DNA of 64,000 nucleotides, from NCBI GenBank assembly GCA_964371055.1, contig CAYJLF010000005.1:195191-259190 (forward strand). The letters run 5' to 3'. The DNA is from CAYJLF01 sp964371055 (GTDB lineage: Bacteria; Eisenbacteria; RBG-16-71-46; CAIMUX01). Positions 1 to 8,126 of the stretch are shown piece after piece (the stretch's first letter is position 1; each line of letters starts with the position of its first letter). Under the pieces are notes generated by a model. It saw nothing but the letters and a program-made list of their open reading frames with translations, ran no database searches and was not told the DNA's origin. The position numbers and the translations under genes are program-made.

Positions 1-196
1 CCGTGTGGTGCATCAGGCCGACCAGTCCGGTCCGGAGGCGTACCGCCGCGGTGAGGGTCGCGAGGGCCGCCCGGTCGATAGCGGACGCGGGGGACGCGCC
101 GCTCGTCGCGGGTTCCGTCGGCATCTCCTCGCAGGAACACCCGGCAAACAGCACGACGGACAGACACAACAGACCACAGACAAAGAACCTGGCCAT
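1..196 (-). CDS. Lipoprotein of unknown function, partial (runs off left edge)
   Basis: On the minus strand an ATG at 196 is preceded by an AGGAGGT ribosome binding site (about 202-208). The first 65 codons are open to the edge and read as a lipoprotein signal peptide: a short basic start (MARFF), a hydrophobic core and the lipobox LFAGC with the lipidated cysteine at residue 20, followed by a Cys/Glu/Pro/Ala-rich mature start (SCEEMPTEPATS). The remainder lies outside the window, so no function can be given. The lipobox and strong ribosome binding site make it a real gene start. Confidence 0.75.
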   Translation of the reverse strand, partial: MARFFVCGLLCLSVVLFAGCSCEEMPTEPATSGASPASAIDRAALATLTAAVRLRTGLVGLMHHT

Positions 197-925
197 GGTG
201 ACCTCCTCTGCGAGTCGGTGGGGCCGACACGGATCGGATGTCGAATCGCTCGGCGGAAGTGCGTGCGCGGACTGGCCTTCATCAGACGGACGGCTGGCCA
301 GCACAGTCGAAATCGGGTGGGTCGGGGCCGCCCCCACCCGCGCGCACTGAATCACGGCCGAAAGGCTACGGCACAGGGAGTCGGCATGTCTATCAGGAAA
401 GAGGGCGGCGGTGCGAGCCCCAAGATGACGGTCTTGGACGGGGTGGTGCGTGACTACCGCGAAACGATCCTCATCCTCGCCCAGGCGAGGGGTCCCCAGG
501 GCGGCCGGACCGCCCAGGGATTCCCCCCGGCTGACGGAGTAACAGGCCATCGCGGTCGGAGAGTTGTGCTGACAGCGCCGATAAGACAGTTCATCGGCCC
601 CCTCGGTTCCGCCGGTGGTCGGGTCCTGCCAGCGCGAACATCACGCCTGCGATCATGGCGGGGACGGGGCGGGACGACAAGCCGCGGAACACGCCGCCAG
701 GAGGGCCTCCGGCGTCGGGCGGTCCCGCTTGGATGGCCGAAACCACCAAGCTTCCGTGGAGTTCGCGGACTCGGGGCGTGCTCCGCCCCTCCGATCCGGA
801 GGGAGATTCCGGGGCGGTCGTGATGAGGGAGTCATCCGGGTTCGCGGGCGCGGCGCGGGATGCCGGCCGGTCTCACGGCGGTGGTCGGATCAGGGGCTAT
901 CCCGGGCCGGCGTCTCCCCCGTCGT
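197..925. other. No recognisable gene
   Basis: About 730 bases upstream of the left-edge lipoprotein. Open frames exist on both strands but none has a family motif, a convincing ribosome binding site or a signal peptide. The stretch abuts the IS91 remnant and is best read as decayed or non-coding DNA. Confidence 0.5.
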
Positions 926-1870
926 TCACGTCGGCAGGCCGGGCGTCCTCCTCCGCCAGCGCGAATCCCAGCGCCGGCTGGGGAGCCCGAGGTGCGTGAG
1001 GATCTTCTGCACGACCTCGGGGTCGGAGAGGAACGCGAGCACGACCATCGGGACGGTGCGGTCTCTGGTCGAACAGCGCGGGCACGCCAGGGCGTCCACC
1101 GATCACACTCGGCGCAGCAGGTTCACCCAGGAGACACGCCGGCGGTGAGCCGCGGCCACGACACCGCCGCCGGTCGACGCCTCCGGCTCCGCGCCGGCTG
1201 CGGCCTGGGTTGCCGCCGCGAGAGGCGTTCTTGGGAGAACGGAGCCCGCCATCCGTAATGGCACAGGCGCTCCAGCGCCTCCCGATCATGAGCCGCGACA
1301 CTCTGCGCCGCGTGCAACGAGAACCCCGTCAGGGACGCGCAGAGCGGCTTGCCCCGCAGGCTCCCCGGTTCCCCGGCAGCCTGGGCAAGTCCCGCGTCCG
1401 CCGCCAGACGGTCGGTCAGGCGCCGCGCCACCGTCACCGTCAACGTCTCGACATCCGCGGTGGTGGGAGGAGGAAGCGCGATGAAGCGCAGACGCCCGCC
1501 CTCGGCTTCGACCCGGCCACGACCGATCGCCACCCCAGCCGGCGCCGTGTCGACGCCATCCGCAACGAACAGCCCGTCGGACACTACCGCGTGCAGAAGC
1601 GGGTTCAGGTTCGCGGTATTCCGCCTCCGGAAGCAGGTGATCCACCAGCCACGCCGCGGTGTCCCCCGCCCGCCGGGCCAGGCAGCTCGGACAGAGCTTG
1701 GCCTTACACGAGAACGCCACCAGCCGTTCGTACCCGCACTCCGCGCATCGCAGTCGCGCGAACCCGTGACAGAGCAGCCCACCGTCGAGATGACGGCGAA
1801 ACTCGTGCTCGACGAACGGCGGGTGGCCGTCGCCCCCCGGACCCCGCGCCTGGCGTCCGCTCGTAGGCAA
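926..1870 (-). pseudogene. IS91-family (Y2/HUH) transposase remnant
   Basis: Three pieces of an IS91-type transposase are recognisable in order on the minus strand. At about 1870-1650 is the N-terminal zinc-binding domain (LRCAECGYERLVAFSCKAK, then CPSCLARR and LVDHLLPEAEYR). From about 1650 to 1190 a different frame carries the central domain (LNPLLHAVVSDGLFV, LPPPTTADVE, GFSLHAAQSVAAHDREALER). Near 1130-926 the first frame resumes with the C-terminal zinc finger (RVSWVNLLRRV, stop, SVDALACPRC), ending at TGA 926-928. Damage seen: two frameshifts, an in-frame TGA at 1103-1105, loss of the segment between EAEYR and LNLNP, and replacement of the first histidine of the expected HxH HUH motif (PLLH). 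The element is dead. Its ends were not identified. Confidence 0.85.
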
Positions 1871-2173
1871 CGACGGGAGGTGTCGACAAGGCGACAGATG
1901 CGCGGGGAGTCCGCGATCGACTCCGCGCTTTCCTTCCGTGGATCCATGGACGGCGTGAGCCGCACAATCGGTGCCGCAGCGCCAATGGCTGCAGATCGGG
2001 TTTTCGGGGCCGAGACCGGCTGGCGCTCAGGCCATCAACATGCTGCAGGATAGCGTGTTACTGGAGCGTAGCGATGGGCGCCGTACGGGCACGGCAATCC
2101 AATCACCTGAAAACCGTTCCCATGTCGCCGAACATCTCCTGCAGATTCACCAGACAATGGTGAGTATCCCACC
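1871..2173. other. No recognisable gene
   Basis: About 300 bases between the transposase remnant and the ATPase fragment. A short plus-strand frame ends at 2177 in an ATGA overlap with the ATPase start, but its sequence matches nothing I recognise. It may be the last part of a lost upstream gene or chance. Confidence 0.4.
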
Positions 2174-2404
2174 ATGATTCGGCTTCATATACATGACTCG
2201 GTCCGGCGGGCTCTGGCCGACACCCCGGTTGTCCTCCTCACCGGCGCGCGACAGACGGGCAAGACCACCATGGTCCAGGCGCTGGCTGCCGACTCCGGAG
2301 CGACGTACTTCACGCTGGATGTCTCCGCCGCGCTTGCTGGTCTTGGAGAAGCCCGACGGCACGGTTGTGGCGATTGAAGTCGAGGCCAGCGCCACCCGCG
2401 CCGC
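2174..2404 (+). pseudogene. AAA_14/DUF4143-type ATPase, internally deleted and frameshifted
   Basis: The ATG at 2174 opens a frame with the N-terminus typical of the large AAA_14/DUF4143 ATPases: VVLLTGARQTGKTTMVQALA (Walker A) and the strand YFTLD. After about 55 residues the frame fails at a TGA (2375-2377). From about 2335 the next frame carries LLVLEKPDGTVVAIEVEASAT, which is the nuclease-like C-terminus of the same family (the usual form is EKPDG..VAIEVKASAT). So roughly 300 residues of the middle are gone and the two ends are joined out of frame. Intact members have about 400 residues. It is a remnant next to dead transposon DNA, and the neighbouring gene on the other strand ends eight bases beyond. 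Confidence 0.75.
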
Positions 2405-2411
2405 GCCCGGA

Positions 2412-4727
2412 TCAGTCGGCCAGCGATCGCCCGTGCAATCCGGCCGGCGGCTCCAGATCGAGCAGTCGCAGGATCGTCGGCATGACATCCAGCATCTTCG
2501 GGTGCTCCGTCTCGAGCGGCCGGTTGCAGAAGAGGACGCCCGGGATCAGGTTGGGATCGCTCGAGCAGTGATCCCCGGACCAGGCGCGGAGATTGTCCTC
2601 GAACAGGTTCGGAGTGACCCCGCCGAGGGTCATCTGCCACGAGACCCGGTAGTTCAGGGCGTTACCGGCGCGGAGGTCGGCGATCAGCCCGGGGTCGAAC
2701 CCGGCGGTGTACATCTGCTCCCGCGTCCAGACCCGACTGACCGGCTTCCCCCCGGCCGCGCTGTCCACCAGGCCCTCCAGGCCCTCGGTGATCGCCCGGC
2801 AGACGTCATCGTACTCCGCCCCCGGCGCGACGATCCCGTCCCGCTCGCGTCCCAGCACATTCACATAGATGCTGCCGAGGCCGAGGGCATAGGCCTTCGT
2901 CCGGGTCCAGTCGACATGGCCGAACAACTCGCCCGTGTCGAAGAGCTTCTCCAGCGTGGTCAGATCGCCGGTCGGCGTGTTCAGCGCCATCAGCCCGTTC
3001 TGCACCAGCCAGGTGTTGTAGTTCACACCCCGCCGGAAAGACGAGAACCCATGGTCCGAGAGGACGATGAGCACGGTCTCCTCGTCCAGCATCGCCCGCG
3101 TCTCGCCCACGATATCGTCCATCGCGCGATAGGCGCGCAGCACCTCCGGGGCGAATCGGGCCGCCCTTACCGGATCGTAGAGCGGGTGCCCGGTATCGAT
3201 GAACTGCCAGAAGAGGTGGCCGATGCGATCGGTGAAGTAGAAGATCTGGACGTAGAGGTCGTCCTTCCTGTCACCCAGGAGTCCGCGCAGGATCTCCCGG
3301 TCCTTCTCGAGCGTGAAGTACATGTCCTCCAGGAAAAGGTTCTCGTCCCCCACTCCGGAGGGAAGTGACCAGGTATCCTCCGGCCAGCCGATCGTCTTGA
3401 AGAGGCCGAAGCGCTTGCGGATCTCCGAGGCATAGGATGGAGGCCACGAGAAGGCGATCGGATGGCAGTCGGGATGGAAGTTCAGGGGTGAGAGATAGAG
3501 CTCCACCTCCGGCTCGAGGCGGAGAAGCTTGAAGCGGACGAGTCCGCGCAGGGGCGAGAGGAGGTCGACCAGCGGGTTCATCGGGAAGGTGATCTCGACA
3601 AAGCCACTCCACTGGCCGGGACGAAGGCGCACCGTCTCTCCCGATACGTGGATGGTGCAGGTCGAGTCGGTCACATCGAGCTGCATCGGCAGATCGAGGC
3701 GCCGCGGCACCCCGGCGCGGGAGAGCTCCTCCTCGATTCTCCGGCGTGCGTCCGGACTCGATTGGAGCGACTTCGCGGCCAGGCGGCGATCGACCACATA
3801 CTGGTGGAACGCCTTGTTGTAGGGCCCGACGACGATCGTCTCGATCCTTCCGCGCCGGCCCGGCAGCCGCACCAGCTCGAGGCTGAACTCGTTGTCTCCA
3901 CCCTGGAAGAACGGATCGGAGGTGTAGTACGCCGGGGTCCCGACGCGACCCCGCATGTCGGGCACCCCCAGTCCGGAGATCAACCGCCCGTTCTCCAGGC
4001 AGTCCGCGGGAAAGGTCGCGGGCACGTGGATCACCTGGGCGCGCAGGCCCGCGGCATCGGCGATCGCCCACATCGTCTTTCCCTTGCGATGATTGATCGC
4101 GTCGGGGAGTTCGAGCGGCAGCCATCGCCCCGCGACGTAGCCAATCCCGACCCCGACGACGGCGGAGAGGAGGCCGATCGCGATCCAGCGGTTGCGTCGT
4201 CGCACCCGACGGACGAAGTGGATGGGCAGGAGGACGAGCATCGCGACCAAGGCCGCGCCCAGGCCGACGATCAGAGCATTGCGCGCGCCGAAGAGAAACG
4301 GGCGGCGCGACTCCGAGTTCATCGCGAAATCCGGGATGTAGTTGTCAGGGTCTCTCTTCAGGAAGTCGAAGATCTCCGTCGAGCCTGGGTCGAGGCCGGT
4401 GGCGAAGGAGGACCAGGAGACCGGAGTCTGGGGGGGATTGGTCGGCTCGAGCCGGGCATAGCATCCTGACTCGCGCAACGCCTGCAGGTGGGGCAGGTGC
4501 CCCTGTTCCATGTAGGCCTCGACCAGACCGGCATCGGCGCCATCGAACCCGAGAACGACGACGCGCGGCCGGGGCGCCGCGCCGGCGGTGGGCGTGAGCA
4601 CCGCGACCAGAAGGATCGCCGCCTGGAGCACCGCCATCGTCAGTCCCGCGGACAACGCGGTGCGGAAGGACCCCGGCAGAGCGCGACGGGCGATCTTTCT
4701 CCGCAACGTCGACATCGTGCAACCCAT
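2412..4727 (-). CDS. Membrane-anchored type I phosphodiesterase / nucleotide pyrophosphatase-like protein
   Basis: A 771-residue protein of the alkaline-phosphatase superfamily (phosphodiesterase/phosphopentomutase branch). Seen: an N-terminal hydrophobic segment (about 26-50), the first metal site GFDGAD (60-65), the nucleophile region TPVSWSSFATG (101-111), two further membrane segments (about 150-172 and 181-199) inserted after the nucleophile, FTDRIGHLFW, the metal site SDHGFSSF (557-564) and a late GDHCSSD. The catalytic part is therefore probably extracytoplasmic. ATG 4727 is chosen because AGGAGGTC lies eight bases upstream; a second ATG at 4715 is possible. It starts 20 bases after the Fe-S ATPase gene and is probably its co-transcribed last gene. 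The substrate is unknown; members cleave phosphodiester or pyrophosphate bonds. Confidence 0.85.
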   Translation of the reverse strand: MGCTMSTLRRKIARRALPGSFRTALSAGLTMAVLQAAILLVAVLTPTAGAAPRPRVVVLGFDGADAGLVEAYMEQGHLPHLQALRESGCYARLEPTNPPQTPVSWSSFATGLDPGSTEIFDFLKRDPDNYIPDFAMNSESRRPFLFGARNALIVGLGAALVAMLVLLPIHFVRRVRRRNRWIAIGLLSAVVGVGIGYVAGRWLPLELPDAINHRKGKTMWAIADAAGLRAQVIHVPATFPADCLENGRLISGLGVPDMRGRVGTPAYYTSDPFFQGGDNEFSLELVRLPGRRGRIETIVVGPYNKAFHQYVVDRRLAAKSLQSSPDARRRIEEELSRAGVPRRLDLPMQLDVTDSTCTIHVSGETVRLRPGQWSGFVEITFPMNPLVDLLSPLRGLVRFKLLRLEPEVELYLSPLNFHPDCHPIAFSWPPSYASEIRKRFGLFKTIGWPEDTWSLPSGVGDENLFLEDMYFTLEKDREILRGLLGDRKDDLYVQIFYFTDRIGHLFWQFIDTGHPLYDPVRAARFAPEVLRAYRAMDDIVGETRAMLDEETVLIVLSDHGFSSFRRGVNYNTWLVQNGLMALNTPTGDLTTLEKLFDTGELFGHVDWTRTKAYALGLGSIYVNVLGRERDGIVAPGAEYDDVCRAITEGLEGLVDSAAGGKPVSRVWTREQMYTAGFDPGLIADLRAGNALNYRVSWQMTLGGVTPNLFEDNLRAWSGDHCSSDPNLIPGVLFCNRPLETEHPKMLDVMPTILRLLDLEPPAGLHGRSLAD

Positions 4728-4747
4728 ATTCAGAGACCTCCTGCGGC

Positions 4748-5674
4748 TCAAACGGCCAGTTCCGCCCACAACTTCCGCAGATCCGCCGCGGCCGGCACGT
4801 CGAGTTCCGTCACCGCTCGTTCCTGCATCTGGGCCAGGGTCACCGACCGGTCATAGCGGATCCGTCCCGTGACCCGGGCGCCGGCGCGGCGCGCCTCCGC
4901 CTCGATCCGCTCGGTCATTTCTTCGTTCAGATCCCACCGGTTCACGCAGACCGTCGCCGGCACCTCGAAATGCCGGGCGAGAGAGAGGACGCGGTCGAGA
5001 TCATGGGCGCCGGACACGGTCGGTTCGGTCACGACCAGCACGCCCGACGCGCCGCCGATCGAGGCGATCACGGGACAGCCCAGTCCCGGCGGGCCATCGA
5101 CGATGATGATCTGGCGGTCCGTCTCCTCCGCGATTCTCCGGGCCTCCCGGCGGACGATCGCGACCAGTTTCCCGGAGTTCTCCCCCCCGACACCGAGGCG
5201 GGCATGCACCATCGGACCGCACCGCGTGTCCGAGACCATCCACTCGCCGCACACGCGCTCCTGCATCTCGATGGCGTGGGCTGGACAGATCAGATGACAG
5301 ACCCCGCAACCTTCGCAGGCGAAAGGATCGACCCGATAGCTGAAGAGATGGTGGCTGAAATCCCTCGGGGCAGAGATCCCGTCGGACGCCGTCGTCCGAG
5401 CGAGACCATCAGCCACGATGGCGCCATACCGGCAGGCGTCGACACAGGCGCCGCACTGTTCGCAGACCTCGGGCCGGATCCAGGCCTCCTGACCGCTTCG
5501 GAATTCATGCCGCTCGCGGACCTGGGGCGCCAGCACGAGGTGGAGATCCGCCGCGTCGGTGTCGCAGTCGGCGATGACGGGACGCTCGGCCAGAACGGCG
5601 AGGGACGCCGCGACACTCGTCTTCCCGGTCCCCCCCTTGCCACTGATGACGACCAGCTCCCTCAGTTTCCTCAT
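4748..5674 (-). CDS. MinD/Mrp-type ATPase with inserted two-[4Fe-4S] ferredoxin domain (orange-protein-cluster type), second copy
   Basis: A 308-residue P-loop ATPase. The deviant Walker A GKGGTGKTS is at about residues 12-20. Two ferredoxin motifs follow (CEQCGACVDAC and CEGCGVCHLIC), each of the CxxCxxCxxxC type that binds one [4Fe-4S]. The core resumes with the Walker B-like IIVDGPPGLGCPV. Such fused ATPases are known from the orange protein (ORP) operons of sulfate reducers and beside NifX-like proteins in many anaerobes, where metal-cluster handling or polar positioning is proposed. It overlaps the upstream paralogue by four bases (ATGA, 5671-5674), which implies coupled translation and perhaps a heterodimer. 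Confidence 0.9.
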   Translation of the reverse strand: MRKLRELVVISGKGGTGKTSVAASLAVLAERPVIADCDTDAADLHLVLAPQVRERHEFRSGQEAWIRPEVCEQCGACVDACRYGAIVADGLARTTASDGISAPRDFSHHLFSYRVDPFACEGCGVCHLICPAHAIEMQERVCGEWMVSDTRCGPMVHARLGVGGENSGKLVAIVRREARRIAEETDRQIIIVDGPPGLGCPVIASIGGASGVLVVTEPTVSGAHDLDRVLSLARHFEVPATVCVNRWDLNEEMTERIEAEARRAGARVTGRIRYDRSVTLAQMQERAVTELDVPAAADLRKLWAELAV

Positions 5675-6525
5675 CGGGCGACCCCTTCCGCCACTGCCTG
5701 CTGCTCCACCCGATTCAGGAGTCCCTCGAAGACGGAGCGATACTCCGGGAGCGTCTCCACCACGATTTCGCCCCGGGAACAGGCGATCGCGATTCGGCGG
5801 TCCTCCGGGATCTCCAGAAGAACCGGGATCTGTTCGTCATCGCAGAAGGCGTGCACGCGATCGTCCCCGATCCCCACCCGGTTGATCACCACGCCGAACG
5901 GAAGCTCCAGCGTGCGCACCAGATCGACGATCAGACGCAGATCGTGCAGTCCAAACGGGGTCGGCTCGGCCACGAGCAGAACGAATTCCGCGCCTTTGAG
6001 AGCGGCTACCACCGGACAGGACGTCCCCGGGGGGGCATCGAGAAGGACCAGACGATCCTGACCCGCGTGTGCCTTGACCCGGCGGATCACCGGAGGGGCC
6101 GTCGGCACGCCCACGTCGAGACGGCCGTGGATCAGGGTGACGTGGCGCGAGGTGATCGACTCTACGACTCCGATCGGTCGCTCGCTCTCCCGGATAGCAT
6201 GCCGGCGGCAGACGATCGTGCAACCGCCGCACCCGTGACATAACTCCGGGAAGACGAGCGGTGTCGCCTTCAACCCGACGATGGCGTGAAAGGCGCAGAA
6301 CCGGCTGCAAGCGCCGCAACCGTCACAGAGGTCCGGATCGATTTCCGGAACGGGAACGGTCACCGTCTCCAGAAGGCGCGGCGTGCCGCGGACGAAGAGG
6401 TGATCGTTCGGCTCCTCCACATCGCAGTCGAGAAGCTGCACCGGTCGGCCGGCAGCCATCGCGAGATTCACGGCGACCGTCGTCTTGCCGGTCCCCCCCT
6501 TGCCCGAAGCAATGGCGACGATCAC
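5671..6525 (-). CDS. MinD/Mrp-type ATPase with inserted two-[4Fe-4S] ferredoxin domain, first copy
   Basis: A 284-residue paralogue of the downstream gene: Walker A GKGGTGKTT near residue 10, ferredoxin motifs CDGCGACSRFC and CHGCGGCTIVC in the middle, then LLDAPPGTSCPV and the MinD-like VAEPTPFGLHDL. GTG at 6525 is taken as the start because GGGGAGGT sits just upstream and the sequence begins at once with the IVAIASGKGG strand; the frame stays open further upstream but without family similarity. It lies 62 bases after the NifX gene. Tandem MinD-like genes of this form are the hallmark of ORP clusters. The proposed role, ATP-dependent handling of a metal cluster or of the NifX partner, is family-based inference. 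Confidence 0.9.
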   Translation of the reverse strand: MIVAIASGKGGTGKTTVAVNLAMAAGRPVQLLDCDVEEPNDHLFVRGTPRLLETVTVPVPEIDPDLCDGCGACSRFCAFHAIVGLKATPLVFPELCHGCGGCTIVCRRHAIRESERPIGVVESITSRHVTLIHGRLDVGVPTAPPVIRRVKAHAGQDRLVLLDAPPGTSCPVVAALKGAEFVLLVAEPTPFGLHDLRLIVDLVRTLELPFGVVINRVGIGDDRVHAFCDDEQIPVLLEIPEDRRIAIACSRGEIVVETLPEYRSVFEGLLNRVEQQAVAEGVAR

Positions 6526-6587
6526 GCAGCGACCTCCCCTTCCCCCGTCCTTCTCCGAGCGACCCGCCGAACCACGCAGATCAGCCC

Positions 6588-6950
6588 CTACGCCCAGTGC
6601 CCGTCGACATCGGCGGACTCGGCGCGCCGGAGACGCCCGGCCCGGAACTCCTCCAAAGCTGCCGACACCGTACTCGCGTCGCTGGTGAAGACCTCGACCC
6701 CGGCGGCGTGGAGAACCCGGAACGCCTTCGGTCCGCAATGCCCGGTCACGACCGCGGTCGCCCCCGAACGGACCACCGACTCCGCCGCCTGGATGCCGGC
6801 CCCCTGAGCCGCTTCGACATTGCGGCGGTTGTCGAGGATCTCGAGGGTGTCGTGATCCTGGTCGTAGACGAGAAAGCGCGGCGCCCGTCCGAAGCGCCCG
6901 TCCAGCGGCGCCTGCAGAGTCTCGCCGGAGGTGGTGAACGCGATTTTCAC
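6588..6950 (-). CDS. NifX/NifB-C-terminal-like (dinitrogenase iron-molybdenum cofactor family) protein
   Basis: A 120-residue single-domain protein of the NifX/orange-protein family. It opens with MKIAFTTSGETLQAPLDGRFG, in which the LDGRFGRAPRF segment is the family signature, and contains VVRSGATAVVTGHCGPKAF, the usual G-x-C/G loop before the second half of the fold. Family members bind small metal clusters (FeMo-co precursors in nitrogenase maturation, a Mo-Cu cluster in orange protein). No nif genes are present, so a nitrogenase role is not supported. Its ATG overlaps the TGA of the upstream DUF5320-like gene (6947-6950), indicating an operon. Confidence 0.9.
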   Translation of the reverse strand: MKIAFTTSGETLQAPLDGRFGRAPRFLVYDQDHDTLEILDNRRNVEAAQGAGIQAAESVVRSGATAVVTGHCGPKAFRVLHAAGVEVFTSDASTVSAALEEFRAGRLRRAESADVDGHWA

Positions 6951-7411
6951 GCCGTCTCTCCCTTCTCGTCCGATTGGACGACGGACGCCCGGTCATCACC
7001 CTCGCGGTCGAGCTCGCTCAACCGTCTCTGGAGTTCGTCCAGTTCCGAGCGGAGCGCACTCGCCCGTTCACGCAGGATCTCCCTCGCCGCGACGACGTTG
7101 GTCTGACCCGACGGCCCGGCGCCGGCGCGCAGCCATCCCGGCAGCCCGGTCGCGTGGAACCAGTGACGCCATCCACGGCCGCCGCCGACTCCCCCTCCAC
7201 CGCCTCGTCCCCAGGCCGTAGCGGTCCGTGCATCGACAACACGCGACCTGCCACCACCGCCCCCGGTGCGGCCTCGTCCCTGGCCGCCTCCACGTCCCCA
7301 ACCGATCGTCGTGTCGGCGGACCCGGGCACGTCCGCTCCCACGCAGTAGCCTCGTGCCCTTCCGGTGCGCGGCCCCTGTCCCAAAGGCCCTGTACGATCT
7401 CCTCCTGGCAT
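6947..7411 (-). CDS. DUF5320-like glycine-rich protein of the NifX/MinD cluster
   Basis: A 154-residue protein. The N-terminus MPGGDRTGPLGQGPRTGRA is the conserved start of the small DUF5320-type proteins that accompany NifX and MinD-like genes in anaerobes. A long Gly/Arg/Trp-rich low-complexity middle follows, and a C-terminal coiled-coil-like helix (about 115-145, LRSELDELQRRLSELDRE). ATG 7411 is preferred over the ATG two codons earlier (7417), because AAGGAGG gives eight-base spacing only for 7411. The gene overlaps the downstream NifX gene by four bases. Function is unknown; the co-occurrence suggests an accessory or scaffold for the cluster-binding proteins. Confidence 0.8.
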   Translation of the reverse strand: MPGGDRTGPLGQGPRTGRARGYCVGADVPGSADTTIGWGRGGGQGRGRTGGGGGRSRVVDARTATAWGRGGGGGVGGGRGWRHWFHATGLPGWLRAGAGPSGQTNVVAAREILRERASALRSELDELQRRLSELDREGDDRASVVQSDEKGETA

Positions 7412-7457
7412 GTTCATCTCCTCCTTTTCGAGCAATGTCTGTTGGTGCGTTCTGGTG

Positions 7458-7949
7458 TTACCGGCGGACGAGGGCCGCCCCGCACTGCTGGCAGCGAATC
7501 CGGGTACAGGGAGTCCCCTGTCGGTGAGGTTCCTCGTGCCCGCAGGATGGGCAGACGCAGGTGCCTCCCGGCCCTCTTCCAGTCGCCCCACCCTGTTGCC
7601 CGCGTCGCCTTCTCCCGCCGCATCCCGGCATCGCATGGACCGCGTTCCTCAGTTGGCCCCTCAGCAGCGCTCGGATCATCTCGCCTGTCTCGCCGGCCAT
7701 GAACGGGACGACCTCGATGCCATAGGCCTCGACCATGAGCTGGACCGGGCGCGAGATCGCGCCGCAGACCAAGAGCCCCACGCCGCGTTCGGCCAGGCGC
7801 TGCGCCTTCTCGGCGGAGGTGAGCGATCCCACCGGTTCCTCCGTCTCGGCCGCCACTTTCCCGGAGTCGATCTCCAGGAAGCGGATCTGGCCGGCGACAT
7901 CGAAGACCGGAGCGATCCGTCCGTTCCAGGTGGCGAGCGCGGCTTTCAT
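7458..7949 (-). CDS. NifX-family protein with C-terminal zinc ribbon
   Basis: A 163-residue protein. Residues 1-115 form a NifX-like domain (MKAALATWNGRIAPVFDVAG; GVGLLVCGAISRP). A glycine/arginine-rich linker leads to a C-terminal zinc-ribbon-like module with CPSCG and, about 17 residues on, CQQCG. ATG 7949 is chosen because family similarity begins there; an in-frame ATG 17 codons upstream is possible and no strong ribosome binding site distinguishes them. It is the first gene of the minus-strand set 7949-4748, 177 bases after the sigma54 activator gene. Seen alone or with MinD-like ATPases in anaerobes; the exact role is not established. Confidence 0.85.
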   Translation of the reverse strand: MKAALATWNGRIAPVFDVAGQIRFLEIDSGKVAAETEEPVGSLTSAEKAQRLAERGVGLLVCGAISRPVQLMVEAYGIEVVPFMAGETGEMIRALLRGQLRNAVHAMPGCGGRRRRGQQGGATGRGPGGTCVCPSCGHEEPHRQGTPCTRIRCQQCGAALVRR

Positions 7950-8126
7950 AACTTCAGGGGCGCACGAACCGTACCGCTCCCGACGCCCGGGCGACTTCAT
8001 CGGTAACGATATATTGCAGTTATGGTTACGGAATGGATGGGAAGACCGCTGACTCCACGATCGTCGCGACAATGCAGCTATAGTAGGTGCTTATAGGCGC
8101 GAAAATGCGCCGGTCCTTGCCGAGCA

